A stretch of DNA of 64,000 nt. Source: DASQZK01 sp963809925. GTDB taxonomy: Bacteria; Bacteroidota; Bacteroidia; Bacteroidales; GCA-2748055. The translations under genes were made by a program, and so were the position numbers. The notes under the pieces are model-generated. The model made no database searches. It was given only the letters and a program-made list of their open reading frames with translations, and had not been told where the DNA came from. Location: positions 434,001 through 498,000 of the forward strand of contig CAWELH010000004.1 in NCBI GenBank assembly GCA_963809925.1, read 5' to 3'. This document shows, piece after piece, positions 17,801-26,395 of this stretch. The stretch's first letter is position 1. Each line of letters begins with the position of its first letter.

Positions 17801-18349
17801 TCTAACACCGGCGGCCAGGCTTCAAAATCAACACCTGCTGGTGCGGTTGCCAAATTTGCGGCCTCCGGTAAGAAGATCAGGAAGAAAGACCTGGGTATGA
17901 TGGCCATGAGCTATGGATATGTCTACGTTGCGCAGGTTGCCATGGGTTCAAGTCAGTCGCAATATCTAAAAGCCCTTCGAGAAGCTGAAGCTTATAAAGG
18001 TCCCTCGCTCATCATTGCTTATTCTCCATGTATCAACCATGGTATACGGGCCGGCATGGGTGAAACCCAGGCACAGGAAAAACGCGCCGTACAGTCAGGT
18101 TATTGGTCATTGTACCGTCATAACCCGATGCTCGAGGAAGAAGGTAAAAATCCCTTCCTGCTCGATTCAAAAGAGCCGGATTGGAGCCTGTTCCAGGATT
18201 TCCTGAAATCAGAGGTAAGGTACACCTCACTGCTGAAATCATTCCCTGCAGAGGCCGAAAAGCTGTTCAAAGCTGCCGAAGCCAATGCAAAATGGAGATA
18301 CCAGAGTTACAAGAGACTGGCGGAACTCGTTTATACACCTGTTGAGTAG
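14807..18349 (+). CDS. nifJ: Pyruvate:ferredoxin (flavodoxin) oxidoreductase
   Basis: An 1180-aa single-chain enzyme, the normal size. The N-terminal pyrimidine-binding domain has Y-P-I-T-P-S-S-T-M-A-E near residue 29. Two ferredoxin-type clusters are seen as C-I-Q-C-N-Q-C-S-Y-V-C-P near 690 and C-T-G-C-G-N-C-E-E-V-C-P near 746. A proximal cluster is set by C-A-G-C-G-E near 814 and later cysteines. Thiamine diphosphate binding is at G-G-D-G-W-A-Y-D-I-G-Y-G-G near 964, with S-N-T-G-G-Q-A-S-K-S-T-P after it. It oxidises pyruvate to acetyl-CoA and CO2 and reduces ferredoxin, a central step in anaerobes. It is monocistronic, with its own promoter and strong terminator. Confidence 0.98.
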   Translation: MAVKKKFVTCDGNYAASYIAYMFSEVAAIYPITPSSTMAEYIDEWAANGRKNIFGEVVRVTEMQSEGGASGALHGSLQAGALTSTFTASQGLLLMIPNMYKISGELLPGVFHVSARSLAAQALSIFGDHSDVMSTRQSGFAMLATGSVQEIMDIASIAHLASIKSKIPFLHFFDGFRTSHEIQKVEAPSMDDLAKLLDREALQAFRDNALNPEHPVTRGTAQNPDIYFQSREAANVYYDRVPDIVEDYMQELSKITGREYHPFAYYGAEDAENIVIAMGSITETVKETIDYLMEKGEKIGLISVHLYRPFSAKYFFNVLPKTVKRIAVLDRTKEPGANGEPLYLDVRDLFYGKENAPLIVGGRYGLSSKDTTPGMIISVFDNLKMKEPKNRFTVGIVDDVSFLSLPLGPNISVVKKGTFEGKFYGIGADGTVGANKNSIKIIGESTDKYCQAYFAYDSKKSGGITTSHLRFGEKPIRAPYLVVTPDFVACHVPSYINKYDMLRGLKDGGTFLLNSQWDAEETRRRLPDGMKKYLADHKINLYIINATKIAEEIGLGTRTNTIMQSAFFKIANVIPYEQAVEEMKRFIVKSFGRKGEDIVKMNYAAVEKGGDVEKVEVSPEWSKLKVTQDTDTRDIPDFVKMVAEPMNLMQGDDLPVSAFQGREDGTFPAGLTQYEKRGIAVNVPEWQPENCIQCNQCSYVCPHACIRPFLFNEDEMALLPDGTDTVKANGKSLAGLNYKIQVSVLDCTGCGNCEEVCPSKEKALIMKPLESQMGEVEKWDHISKNVTYKDTLLDKSAAIKNTQFAQPLFEFSGACAGCGETPYVKLVTQLYGERMMVANATGCSSIYGGSAPSTPYTSNNKNGCGPAWANSLFEDNAEYGFGMATGIKQMRTYIQGLMTEAIDSGVAEATKAVFAEWIEGMDDSMNTEATSQKVIEACAKEKSPAAKEILNLKQYLIKKSVWIFGGDGWAYDIGYGGLDHVLASGEDVNVLVLDTEVYSNTGGQASKSTPAGAVAKFAASGKKIRKKDLGMMAMSYGYVYVAQVAMGSSQSQYLKALREAEAYKGPSLIIAYSPCINHGIRAGMGETQAQEKRAVQSGYWSLYRHNPMLEEEGKNPFLLDSKEPDWSLFQDFLKSEVRYTSLLKSFPAEAEKLFKAAEANAKWRYQSYKRLAELVYTPVE

Positions 18350-18378
18350 AAATAATCATTACATTTGTCATAGTAAAA

Positions 18379-18408
18379 ACTGCCCTTGCTAAGAGGGCAG
18401 TTTTTTTT
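18379..18408 (+). terminator. Rho-independent terminator after nifJ
   Basis: ACTGCCCT and AGGGCAGT form an 8-bp stem with a 7-nt loop, followed by eight T residues. It lies 30 bp after the stop codon. Confidence 0.95.
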
Positions 18409-18420
18409 ATTTTTAAAATT

Positions 18421-18665
18421 ATTGACCGGCCTTCGCTGAAGCTAATAAGGAAGCGGTCCACATACCCTGCAGCTACGACGGACGCGGTTTGGTGAATTAG
18501 GGATGATTTTAAGAACTCGATATTTTGAACTACATAAGGCACATAAGATCACATAAGTCTAGAATCCCCATCACTTCATAGCACCATAGCTTCATCACTT
18601 CATAACTTCATCACTTCATAACTCCATCACTCCATCACTCCATCACTCCATCATCACTCCCAATT
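18421..18665 (+). repeat. Composite repeat with decayed 31-bp units and CACATAAG cassette, copy 2
   Basis: Two diverged 31-bp units (18425-18490) precede the GAATTAGGGATGATTTTAAG linker, the actcgatattttgaac/CACATAAG cassette also seen at 12884, and a long tail of TCATCACT, TCATAACT and CCATCACT 8-mers. This is the only cluster not between convergent genes. The tail ends just before the ruvX promoter. Confidence 0.8.
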
Positions 18666-18671
18666 ATTTCT

Positions 18672-18679
18672 TACATTTG
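18672..18679 (+). promoter_or_regulatory. -7 element (TACATTTG) for ruvX
   Basis: An exact TAnnTTTG match 20 bp before the ruvX ATG, directly after the repeat tail. The -33 position would fall inside the repeat and no TTTG is there. Confidence 0.4.
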
Positions 18680-18698
18680 ATTTTATAAAAAAAACGCC

Positions 18699-19121
18699 AT
18701 GGGCCGTTTACTTGGCATTGATTACGGAAGAAAAAGAGTCGGAATTGCCGTCACAGATCCCTTACAGATCATCGCCGCGGGACTGACCACAGTAGGCTCA
18801 CATGAAATCCTGGGCTTTCTGAGCGATTATTTCGCCAAGGAGAAAGTTGATGCCGTTGTTCTTGGATACCCACTGAAAATGAATGATGAAGAGTCAGAAT
18901 CCATGAAATATGTCCGTCAGTTTGAGACAGCATTCCGGCGAAAATTCCCTACGATGCCACTGGAATATGAAGACGAGCGTTTTACCTCAAAGATGGCTGT
19001 AAGGGCAATGATTGAGGGGGGGATGAAGAAGAAAGATCGGAGAAAAAAAGAGAATATCGACAAAATCAGTGCCGCCATCATTCTGCAGTCATATATGGAA
19101 AGGAAGGGAAATACTAAATAG
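18699..19121 (+). CDS. ruvX: Putative pre-16S rRNA nuclease / Holliday junction resolvase-like RuvX (YqgF)
   Basis: A 140-aa RNase H-fold protein. The N-terminus G-I-D-Y-G-R-K-R-V-G-I-A-V-T-D is the signature of the family and holds the first catalytic Asp. V-V-L-G-Y-P-L-K-M-N-D follows, then Y-E-D-E-R-F-T-S (second acidic residue) and the terminal K-E-N-I-D-K-I-S-A-A-I-I-L-Q-S-Y with the last Asp. In E. coli YqgF takes part in 16S rRNA 5' maturation; a junction-resolving role has also been proposed. It is followed by def on the same strand (80 bp gap), a common Bacteroidota arrangement. Confidence 0.93.
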   Translation: MGRLLGIDYGRKRVGIAVTDPLQIIAAGLTTVGSHEILGFLSDYFAKEKVDAVVLGYPLKMNDEESESMKYVRQFETAFRRKFPTMPLEYEDERFTSKMAVRAMIEGGMKKKDRRKKENIDKISAAIILQSYMERKGNTK

Positions 19122-19201
19122 CACATTTTTCACATTATTTTTAAGAACATTCTCAACAGCTGGATGTTAATTGCACAAAACACTTAAAAGCCGGGCAATT
19201 T

Positions 19202-19786
19202 ATGATTTATCCTATCTATGTCTACGGTACTTCGGTTTTGCGCAAAAGGGCTAAGCAGGTACCCCGTGATTTTAAAGATCTTGGAGGATTCATTGATAAT
19301 ATGTATGAAACGATGAAGTTCTCAGCAGGCATTGGTCTGGCGGCACCCCAGGTGGGTGAATCACTCAGATTGTTTGTGGTGGATGCTACCGAAATGAAGG
19401 ACGAGGTAGAGGAAGGGCTAACCGATTTTAAAGTAGCCTTTGTCAATCCAGTCATTGTTGAAGAAACGGGTGAACGGTGGTCTTTTAATGAAGGATGTCT
19501 AAGCATCCCGTCAATTCGTGAGGAAGTGGAGAGGGAAGAAAAGGTTCGTATCCAGTATTACGACCGCGACTGGAATTTCCACGATGAAACGTACACCGGA
19601 ATTAAGGCACGCATCGTACAACATGAATATGATCACCTGGAAGGCATTCTGTTTGTTGACAAGATCAATCCACTACGCAGACGCCTCATAAACAGTAAAT
19701 TGAAAGCAATCGCGAAAGGTAAAATCGATACCGAGTACAAAATCATCTCATCAAAAGAACGGTTCCACGTTTCTGCAAAGAAATAG
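19202..19786 (+). CDS. def: Peptide deformylase
   Basis: A 194-aa enzyme with all three family motifs in order: G-I-G-L-A-A-P-Q-V-G (near 43), E-G-C-L-S-I-P (near 97, metal-binding Cys) and Q-H-E-Y-D-H-L-E-G (near 140, two metal-binding His and the catalytic Glu). It removes the formyl group from the N-terminal methionine of new proteins. It ends 116 bp from the convergent DHODH-like gene. That gap has an imperfect GCAGGA/TCCTGC inverted repeat but no clear T tract. Confidence 0.96.
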   Translation: MIYPIYVYGTSVLRKRAKQVPRDFKDLGGFIDNMYETMKFSAGIGLAAPQVGESLRLFVVDATEMKDEVEEGLTDFKVAFVNPVIVEETGERWSFNEGCLSIPSIREEVEREEKVRIQYYDRDWNFHDETYTGIKARIVQHEYDHLEGILFVDKINPLRRRLINSKLKAIAKGKIDTEYKIISSKERFHVSAKK

Positions 19787-19902
19787 AGTCCGCAGGAAAT
19801 GTACCCCGTCCTGTGAGGGTCAAATCCTGCGAACTCTGCTGTTCAACAATCTTTACCGCTATCCCTGGAGGTAATTATCCGGAGCCGGTGGGTAGGAGAT
19901 AG

Positions 19903-20916
19903 TTACCTCAGGCTGTTTATTTTCATTAATCCACCCGACTTTAAAAGCAGCTCAATATACTGAGCCCTTTTATAAACGAATGGGTCTTTCGTCGCTGTTT
20001 CACTGAGTTTCCCTTTGAATTCTTTCAGGGAATTATACCCTTTTTTATGCATCCAGGCTTCAATATCACTCAGCATAGTAGATATATGGCTGATCTTATT
20101 CTTATATAGCGTGCTAACCACCTGTACGGCATCTGTACCGGCCATAATCAGTTTGATCACATCTTTCCCGCTATAAATCCCTGTACTGCTGCAAATACCT
20201 GCTTTTATCCTTTTATGCAGGAGACCGGCAAACCGGAGAGGTAATCTGAACTCATGCTCGGAACTAAGGTTGAACGGAGACATGTGTTCTTCCTTCTCAA
20301 GATCGATATCCGGCTGGAACATTTTATTAAACAGAACAAAGCCGTCTACCCCGGTTTTGTCCATTTCTGTGATAACACTTAATATATTGGTATAATACGG
20401 ACTCAATTTGACACTTACTGGTATAGACAGACTTCGCTTGACCTCCTTGAGAATAGCGATCTGATCTTTTACAGTGTCTTCTCCTTTTTTATCAAAATCA
20501 CGGGGTAAAGCATAGAAATTCAGCTCGATGGCATCAACGCCCATATCTTCAATCAGTTTTGCATACTCCATCCAGGTTTCCTTATAAATCGCATTCAGAC
20601 TGGCGATTACAGGGATATTTACGCTTTCTTTTGCACGTTTGAGATTGAGCAGGAATTCGTTAGGTCCGGCATGATCAACTTCCGGGAACAGATTGATCAT
20701 TTCAGCATTACGTTCATTATATTCAGAGAGATCTTCATCGAGCTGATACTTTTCGAGCTGGATCTGTTCTTCAAAGAGAGATTTATAAACAATGGCAGCT
20801 GCTCCGGCTGCTTCAGCAGCCTTAATATTTTCAATGTCTGAAGCCAGATCGCTGGCACCGACAATGATTGGGTTCTTAAGTTCCAAACCCAGGTAATTTG
20901 TTTTAAGATTTATCAT
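19903..20916 (-). CDS. Dihydroorotate dehydrogenase-like FMN protein
   Basis: A 337-aa TIM-barrel flavoprotein. N-L-K-T-N-Y-L-G-L-E-L-K-N-P-I-I-V-G-A-S opens the barrel as in class 1 DHODs. The FMN phosphate-binding end S-S-T-G-I-Y-S-G-K-D-V-I-K-L-I-M-A-G-T-D-A-V-Q-V is intact. However, the loop that holds the catalytic Cys in DHODs (N-x-S-C-P-N) reads N-F-Y-A-L-P-R-D here, so orotate synthesis is doubtful. Similar proteins are annotated as 'dihydroorotate dehydrogenase-like' in Bacteroidota and, as I recall, often lie near nifJ as this one does. An anaerobic redox role alongside pyruvate oxidation is possible but unproven. No other pyr gene is present. Confidence 0.75.
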   Translation of the reverse strand: MINLKTNYLGLELKNPIIVGASDLASDIENIKAAEAAGAAAIVYKSLFEEQIQLEKYQLDEDLSEYNERNAEMINLFPEVDHAGPNEFLLNLKRAKESVNIPVIASLNAIYKETWMEYAKLIEDMGVDAIELNFYALPRDFDKKGEDTVKDQIAILKEVKRSLSIPVSVKLSPYYTNILSVITEMDKTGVDGFVLFNKMFQPDIDLEKEEHMSPFNLSSEHEFRLPLRFAGLLHKRIKAGICSSTGIYSGKDVIKLIMAGTDAVQVVSTLYKNKISHISTMLSDIEAWMHKKGYNSLKEFKGKLSETATKDPFVYKRAQYIELLLKSGGLMKINSLR

Positions 20917-21097
20917 AGCAATGAGAATTATAAGATTTAGATTTTCGATGAAATCGTGATTCGGAATTGCTCTGAAAGGTACTAAATCTTTTTTAAAAAC
21001 ACCGCTTATCTTGGATTGTTCGCCCTTCCGGAAGGATTGAAATTTTCCTCTTCACAGGTAGCTGATTTTTTGCATTTTGTCACATTAAGAGACAGAA

Positions 21098-23203
21098 ATG
21101 GAGTTGCAGTTTACGGAACGGATCAGGGCAATCCCGGTATCAAGGATACTGCTTTGCAGCATTGCCGGGATTTATTTGGGGAAATACCTCGTGGTCTCTG
21201 AGGTCTTCTTCCTGGCAGGTATTGGAATCTTGTTGCTCGTTCTTGCTTTGATTGTGAAATTCAGCCTTTTTTTCCGGTTGCATACGGCCTGGATCCGGGG
21301 GGTTGTGATCAGTTTGATTTTTATCATTCTTGCCTGGTACCGATGCAGTCAAACAGAGCATTCTCCCGTCGAGCTGCCCGCTGCTACCTATATCGCAGAA
21401 GTAAATTCCCTGCCGGTGGAAAAGGAAAGGTCCGTGTTGATCAGTCTCAGAGCAAGCATCTTAAACCTGGATGAAAATGACGGGAGCGCGCTAGTTGGAA
21501 TAAATGTCTACTTCGAAAAGAGTGACAGTCTGCTCCTGGTTCGCCCGGGCGATTACCTGCTGTTTTTTACCAGACCGGAAATACCTGTAAATACAGGTAA
21601 TCCTGATGAATTTGATTATGTGCAATACCTGCGGTCACGAGGAATTTATTACCGTGCCAATGTGCAGAGTGGTAAGTGGTTGTGGCTTTCTGAGAAAAGA
21701 AAACGACCATTAACTCTTCCAATGTGTATAAAGCAGAACCTACTCACCCGCATCAATGACACTCCCGGGACAAGGGAGCAAAAGGCAGTACTTGCCGCTA
21801 TTACGCTCGGAACCAGGGATTATCTCGATCCTGAACTGAAGAGTGCGTATGCAAACGCAGGAGCCATACACGTGATGGCCGTTTCGGGTCTGCATGTGGG
21901 AATGATATGGATGTTTCTTGGCTGGATTACGGCCGTTTTTGGACACCGAAAAACGTCAAGGGTGCTGAGGTTTATAATCATAACAGGCATATTGTGGATG
22001 TATGCACTTATGACAGGATTGTCCCCTTCTGTAACCCGTTCCTGTCTGATGTTCACAATGGTAAGCCTGGGCAGGCTGATCAACAGGAATTCAGGGACCT
22101 TCAATACCGTTCTTGTCGCAGCATTTTTACAACTATGGCTGAAGCCGTCCCTGTTTTTTGATGCGGGATTCCGGTTTTCATACCTTGCCGTACTCGGCAT
22201 CCTTTTATTCCACGCACCACTCATTTCAATGGTGCGCTTGAGACGGTTTATTCCGGTTAAGATAAGAGATCTTTTGGGGGTCAGCCTGGCAGCCCAGATC
22301 TTAACCTTCCCGCTAGGAATATATTATTTCCATCAATTCCCGGTTTGGTTTCTGCTGACGAATTTGTTTATTATTCCACTGGTAACCATCCTGGTACTTG
22401 TTTACCTCTTTTCCGTACTATGTTTTTTCGTTCCTGCAGCATCGTTTTTCGTGACGAGAATCTGCCTTCTGATCGCCGGTGTGATGAATAATGGGGTCAG
22501 CATCATCGATGGGTTACCGTTTTCGGTGGCCGATGGATTATACCTGAATGTACCGCAGGTGCTCCTTCTTTTAATCCTGCCACTCCTGATTTTTGCTTTT
22601 ATCAGGTACCGCCGGCCTGCACTGCTCATCGCAGTTCAAGTATTCGTTACTGCTTTACTTATTGCCGGTGTACTGGACAGGGCAATTTCAACACTGAATG
22701 AGGCCATGCTGATATATAATATTCGTGGCATGCCCGCCGTCAGCATTATTTCCGGTGGCTTTCACAAGATCTACACATCGTCAGGATCAGAAGGATTTAA
22801 AGGGAAGCTGGCGTATGCTGGTTCCAATTTCTGGCTGAAACATTATGTCCCTGAACCTGAGTATGCCGACCTTGAAACATTGACCGGAGTACCCAATAAG
22901 GTTATCATTTTACCCGGTTCAGGAAATATACTTTTTGAACAGGAGAGCTACAGCCTGGTAATAATATCGGACAACGCTCTTTTTAAACATTGGGCACCTG
23001 CCGTGACCTGTAGTGTTGATTTTGTAATTATTGCCACACCGGACCTTCCTTCCATCCATGAGATTCAGGAATTTTTCACACCGGAAAAAATCATTGTAAC
23101 TTCTTCAGTACCTCCCTGGAAAAAATACAACGGTAAAAATACTCAGACAAAGCCATACATATACGATGTAAGGACTTCAGGATATTTTCTGTTTCAACCA
23201 TAA
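21098..23203 (+). CDS. comEC: ComEC/Rec2-family DNA uptake channel protein
   Basis: A 701-aa polytopic membrane protein. Two or three N-terminal membrane segments (residues 15-85) are followed by an OB-like soluble domain (about 95-200), then the competence domain with the hallmark H-V-M-A-V-S-G-L-H-V-G near 254 and G-L-S-P-S-V-T-R-S near 307, in a bundle of membrane helices to about 540. The C-terminal 170 residues have the strand pattern of the metallo-beta-lactamase-like domain, but I see no H-x-H-x-D-H nuclease motif. In transformable bacteria ComEC carries single-stranded DNA across the inner membrane. No other competence gene is in the window. Confidence 0.88.
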   Translation: MELQFTERIRAIPVSRILLCSIAGIYLGKYLVVSEVFFLAGIGILLLVLALIVKFSLFFRLHTAWIRGVVISLIFIILAWYRCSQTEHSPVELPAATYIAEVNSLPVEKERSVLISLRASILNLDENDGSALVGINVYFEKSDSLLLVRPGDYLLFFTRPEIPVNTGNPDEFDYVQYLRSRGIYYRANVQSGKWLWLSEKRKRPLTLPMCIKQNLLTRINDTPGTREQKAVLAAITLGTRDYLDPELKSAYANAGAIHVMAVSGLHVGMIWMFLGWITAVFGHRKTSRVLRFIIITGILWMYALMTGLSPSVTRSCLMFTMVSLGRLINRNSGTFNTVLVAAFLQLWLKPSLFFDAGFRFSYLAVLGILLFHAPLISMVRLRRFIPVKIRDLLGVSLAAQILTFPLGIYYFHQFPVWFLLTNLFIIPLVTILVLVYLFSVLCFFVPAASFFVTRICLLIAGVMNNGVSIIDGLPFSVADGLYLNVPQVLLLLILPLLIFAFIRYRRPALLIAVQVFVTALLIAGVLDRAISTLNEAMLIYNIRGMPAVSIISGGFHKIYTSSGSEGFKGKLAYAGSNFWLKHYVPEPEYADLETLTGVPNKVIILPGSGNILFEQESYSLVIISDNALFKHWAPAVTCSVDFVIIATPDLPSIHEIQEFFTPEKIIVTSSVPPWKKYNGKNTQTKPYIYDVRTSGYFLFQP

Positions 23204-23402
23204 AACTGGTGTATCAAAAAAAAGAGAAAGCATTGGTGTATTAACTAGATTATGTGTTATTTTGCCGATTGATTTTTTGAAAGATAACGGTCCGAAAAAT
23301 TCCGAACTAATAAGGTAAAATGGTGTTCTCTAAGGGAGTAAATAAGGCTGTTATGGAATGTGCCGGGGAGGTCCGTGCACGATTTGCTAACAATAAACAA
23401 CT

Positions 23403-24743
23403 ATGAAAATTATTCTGGCCGGTGCCGGTGCAGTGGGTGCGCATCTCGCGAAGATGCTCAGTAATGAGAATCATGATATCACAGTTATCGATACCGATCC
23501 TGAAAGACTGAAACTCGTCGGTTCAACCCTGGATGTTCTTACACTTGAGGGCAGCGCTACATCCATAGGGCTACTTGTGGAAGCAAAAATTAAAAAAGCG
23601 GATCTTTTTATCGCGGTTACGCAGACTGAGGCTACCAATATCGCAGCGGCGGTAATCGGAAAGCAACTTGGCGCAAAAAAAACCATTGCCCGTATCGACA
23701 ACCAGGAATATCTATATCCCGATAACAAAGAAATGTTTATTGGTCTCGGGATTGATTACCTGATCTACCCTGAAAAAATCGCTGCCACGGAAATAGTTGG
23801 TCTTCTCTCACAAACCAGCACCTCGGACGTTGTTGATTTTTCGGGTGGCAAACTTCATCTGTATGCTTTCAAGCTTGAGGAAAACGCTCCCATCATTAAT
23901 AAAAGTCTGGTGGAAATTGCCAGTCCCGACGAATTTCTGGAATATCGTGCCGTTGCAATTACGAGAAATGGGCAGACCATCATCCCTCACGGGCAGGACC
24001 GTTTTCAGGTCGGAGACCTCGTCTATGTGATTTCAAATAAGGGGGGCGTGAAAAATTTGCTGAGGTATACCGGTAAAGAAAATATTGAAGTCCGCAATAT
24101 CATGATCCTGGGGGGAAGCCGTATCGGGCTGAGAGCGGCCAGAGACCTGGGTGATCAGCACTATGTAAAACTTGTGGAGTCGGACAGGGAAAAATGTTAT
24201 AAAATTTCAAATGCACTTGACAACGCGCTTGTCATCAACGGCGATGGCAGCAATGTAGAACTTCTGGCACAGGAGGGATTGTCTAAAATGGACGCTTTTG
24301 TCGCCGTAACAGGGAATTCGGAAACGAATATCCTGTCGTGCCTGCTTGCAAAAAGCATGGGCGTTAAGAAAACCATTGCCGAGGTCGAAAACATTGATTA
24401 TATTCCACTGGCAGAGAATATTGGAATAGATACGATTATCAACAAAAAGCTCATCACGGCCAGCAGGATCTTCCGGTTTACAATGAGCACGGAAGTGACG
24501 TCCATAAAATGTCTGACCGGTACTGATGCAGAAGTAATGGAATTCATCGCCAAACCTGAGTCCTCCATAACCAAGGAGAAACTTAAGAATATCAATTTTC
24601 CGGAAAGCGCAATTATTGGTGGTGTGATCCGGAATGAGAGTGGTATTATTGCCAATGGCAACACCGTCATCAAGCCGGGGGATCATGTTGTTGTCTTTAC
24701 TCTTCCGGCGGGAGTCGGCATCGTTGGTAAATATTTCAGCTAA
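23403..24743 (+). CDS. trkA: Trk potassium uptake system regulatory subunit TrkA
   Basis: A 446-aa cytoplasmic protein with two RCK repeats. The first Rossmann unit starts I-L-A-G-A-G-A-V-G-A-H-L-A (residues 3-15) and has D-x-D at the end of strand 2. The second starts I-L-G-G-S-R-I-G-L-R-A-A near 236. Each is followed by a small RCK_C domain (about 140-215 and 365-446). It binds nucleotides and gates the TrkH channel, which is encoded 9 bp downstream. The pair is clearly one operon. Confidence 0.95.
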   Translation: MKIILAGAGAVGAHLAKMLSNENHDITVIDTDPERLKLVGSTLDVLTLEGSATSIGLLVEAKIKKADLFIAVTQTEATNIAAAVIGKQLGAKKTIARIDNQEYLYPDNKEMFIGLGIDYLIYPEKIAATEIVGLLSQTSTSDVVDFSGGKLHLYAFKLEENAPIINKSLVEIASPDEFLEYRAVAITRNGQTIIPHGQDRFQVGDLVYVISNKGGVKNLLRYTGKENIEVRNIMILGGSRIGLRAARDLGDQHYVKLVESDREKCYKISNALDNALVINGDGSNVELLAQEGLSKMDAFVAVTGNSETNILSCLLAKSMGVKKTIAEVENIDYIPLAENIGIDTIINKKLITASRIFRFTMSTEVTSIKCLTGTDAEVMEFIAKPESSITKEKLKNINFPESAIIGGVIRNESGIIANGNTVIKPGDHVVVFTLPAGVGIVGKYFS

Positions 24744-24752
24744 AACTTTCTC

Positions 24753-26201
24753 ATGATCAATTCCCGCATAATATTCAATATACTGGGTTTTCTGCTCCTG
24801 ATAGAGGGAATGTTTATGATGCTCTCCATTCCGGTTGCGATGATCTACGGGGAAAATGATGCCATTGAATTCCTGATTTCAGGTCTGATTACTATTTGTG
24901 CAGGCGGGCTGGCATGGTGGCTGACACGAAAAGCAGAGAAAAATATCAGTAAGCGGGAGGGATACATCATCGTTACCCTTGGTTGGATCCTTTTCTCGAT
25001 ATTTGGTTCGCTGCCTTTTGTACTTACAAAGTCGACACTTTCCTATGCGGATGCTTTCTTTGAGACCATTTCCGGTTTTACAACAACCGGCGCCTCCATC
25101 CTGAATGATATCGAATCGCTCTCTCACGGTATACTTTTCTGGAGAAGCCTCACCCAATGGCTTGGCGGAATGGGGATTATTGTTTTATCTCTTGCTGTTC
25201 TGCCTCTCCTGGGCATTGGAGGCATGCAGCTATTTGTGGCTGAAGTACCGGGCCCCTCGCCCGACAAGCTGCACCCGCGCATCAGGGAGACGGCCAAACG
25301 ACTGTGGTTTATCTATACTTTTTTCACACTTCTTGAGACCCTGCTCCTGGTTATCGGAAAAATGGATCTTTTCGACGCCATTAACCACTCGTTCGCTACA
25401 ATGGCGACAGGGGGATTTTCCACAAAGCAGGCGAGTGTCGCATACTGGGATTCACCCTACATACAATATGTCATCACCTTCTTCATGTTTGTTGCAGGGA
25501 CAAATTTTACGCTGTCTTATTTTGCTATGCACCTACGATTTGACAAGGTGTTTAGAAATGAAGAATTCCGGTTTTATCTGATGTTCGTTGTCATCTTTAC
25601 CGCAGTCATCTCAATATCCATGTGGCTCATCATGGGTGTGAATGCCGAAAAAGCTTTCAGGGATTCACTTTTTCAGGTTGTCTCGATCATGACCACAACA
25701 GGTTTTGTCACGTCCGATTATCAGAGCTGGATACCTATTCTTGGCATTCTGATCTTTATCCTGATGTTTTTCGGTGGGTCTGCAGGATCGACCGGGGGTG
25801 GAGTGAAGATTATGCGTGTGGTACTTCTGTTCAAGAACAGTGCACTTGAACTTAAACGGCTTATTCACCCGAATGCCGTAATACCCGTTCGTTTTAACCG
25901 GCAAGCCGTTGAACCGAATATCATCACAAACGTTCTGGCTTTTGTGTCGTTTTATATCCTCACCATTGTCGCCAGTATGGTGGTTATGTCAGCCATGGGC
26001 TACGACCTTGATACATCGGCGGGCGCCGTTGCAGCTACACTGGGTAATATAGGTCCCGGGATTGGAGAGGTCGGCCCTATTGAAAACTACAGCCACATCC
26101 CCGAATTCGGAAAGTGGTTCCTTTCCTTCCTTATGCTGATTGGACGTCTGGAACTCTTTACGGTTCTCGTCCTTTTCTCACCCGATTTTTGGAGAAAATA
26201 G
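24753..26201 (+). CDS. trkH: Trk potassium uptake transporter TrkH
   Basis: A 482-aa membrane protein with the four-fold pore repeat. Selectivity-filter segments are visible as S-G-F-T-T-T-G-A-S (near 115), F-A-T-M-A-T-G-G-F-S-T (near 222), M-T-T-T-G-F-V-T-S (near 317) and L-G-N-I-G-P-G-I-G (near 430). The N-terminus carries an additional pair of helices. With TrkA it forms the K+ uptake complex. The K+-responsive KefB-like antiporter at 41578 is the likely opposing efflux system. Confidence 0.95.
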   Translation: MINSRIIFNILGFLLLIEGMFMMLSIPVAMIYGENDAIEFLISGLITICAGGLAWWLTRKAEKNISKREGYIIVTLGWILFSIFGSLPFVLTKSTLSYADAFFETISGFTTTGASILNDIESLSHGILFWRSLTQWLGGMGIIVLSLAVLPLLGIGGMQLFVAEVPGPSPDKLHPRIRETAKRLWFIYTFFTLLETLLLVIGKMDLFDAINHSFATMATGGFSTKQASVAYWDSPYIQYVITFFMFVAGTNFTLSYFAMHLRFDKVFRNEEFRFYLMFVVIFTAVISISMWLIMGVNAEKAFRDSLFQVVSIMTTTGFVTSDYQSWIPILGILIFILMFFGGSAGSTGGGVKIMRVVLLFKNSALELKRLIHPNAVIPVRFNRQAVEPNIITNVLAFVSFYILTIVASMVVMSAMGYDLDTSAGAVAATLGNIGPGIGEVGPIENYSHIPEFGKWFLSFLMLIGRLELFTVLVLFSPDFWRK

Positions 26202-26395
26202 GCGGAACTGCAAACCGTGTAAATATTTTAAGGCGTGTTTCCGGATGAGTGTGAAACATGGTTCCTGCCGAACAGCCGGAAGGGAAGCGGAATTGGTGGC
26301 TATGTTACACTTGCCGGGCCATCCTGAATGGCATGATTTTCTGAATCAAGCATCCTGCTTCATTGAAGTGGGACTTTTTTTTGTCAGAGCAGATG

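Noticed and set aside
24207..24686. 159-codon open frame antisense to trkA
   Set aside because: It is a shadow of the second RCK domain with no independent features.
26330..26395. Terminator after trkH (small AAGCA/TGCTT and CTTCA/TGAAG hairpins followed by T8)
   Set aside because: The stems are only 5 bp and compete with each other, and the T run is separated from them by 5 or more bases, so support is too weak.
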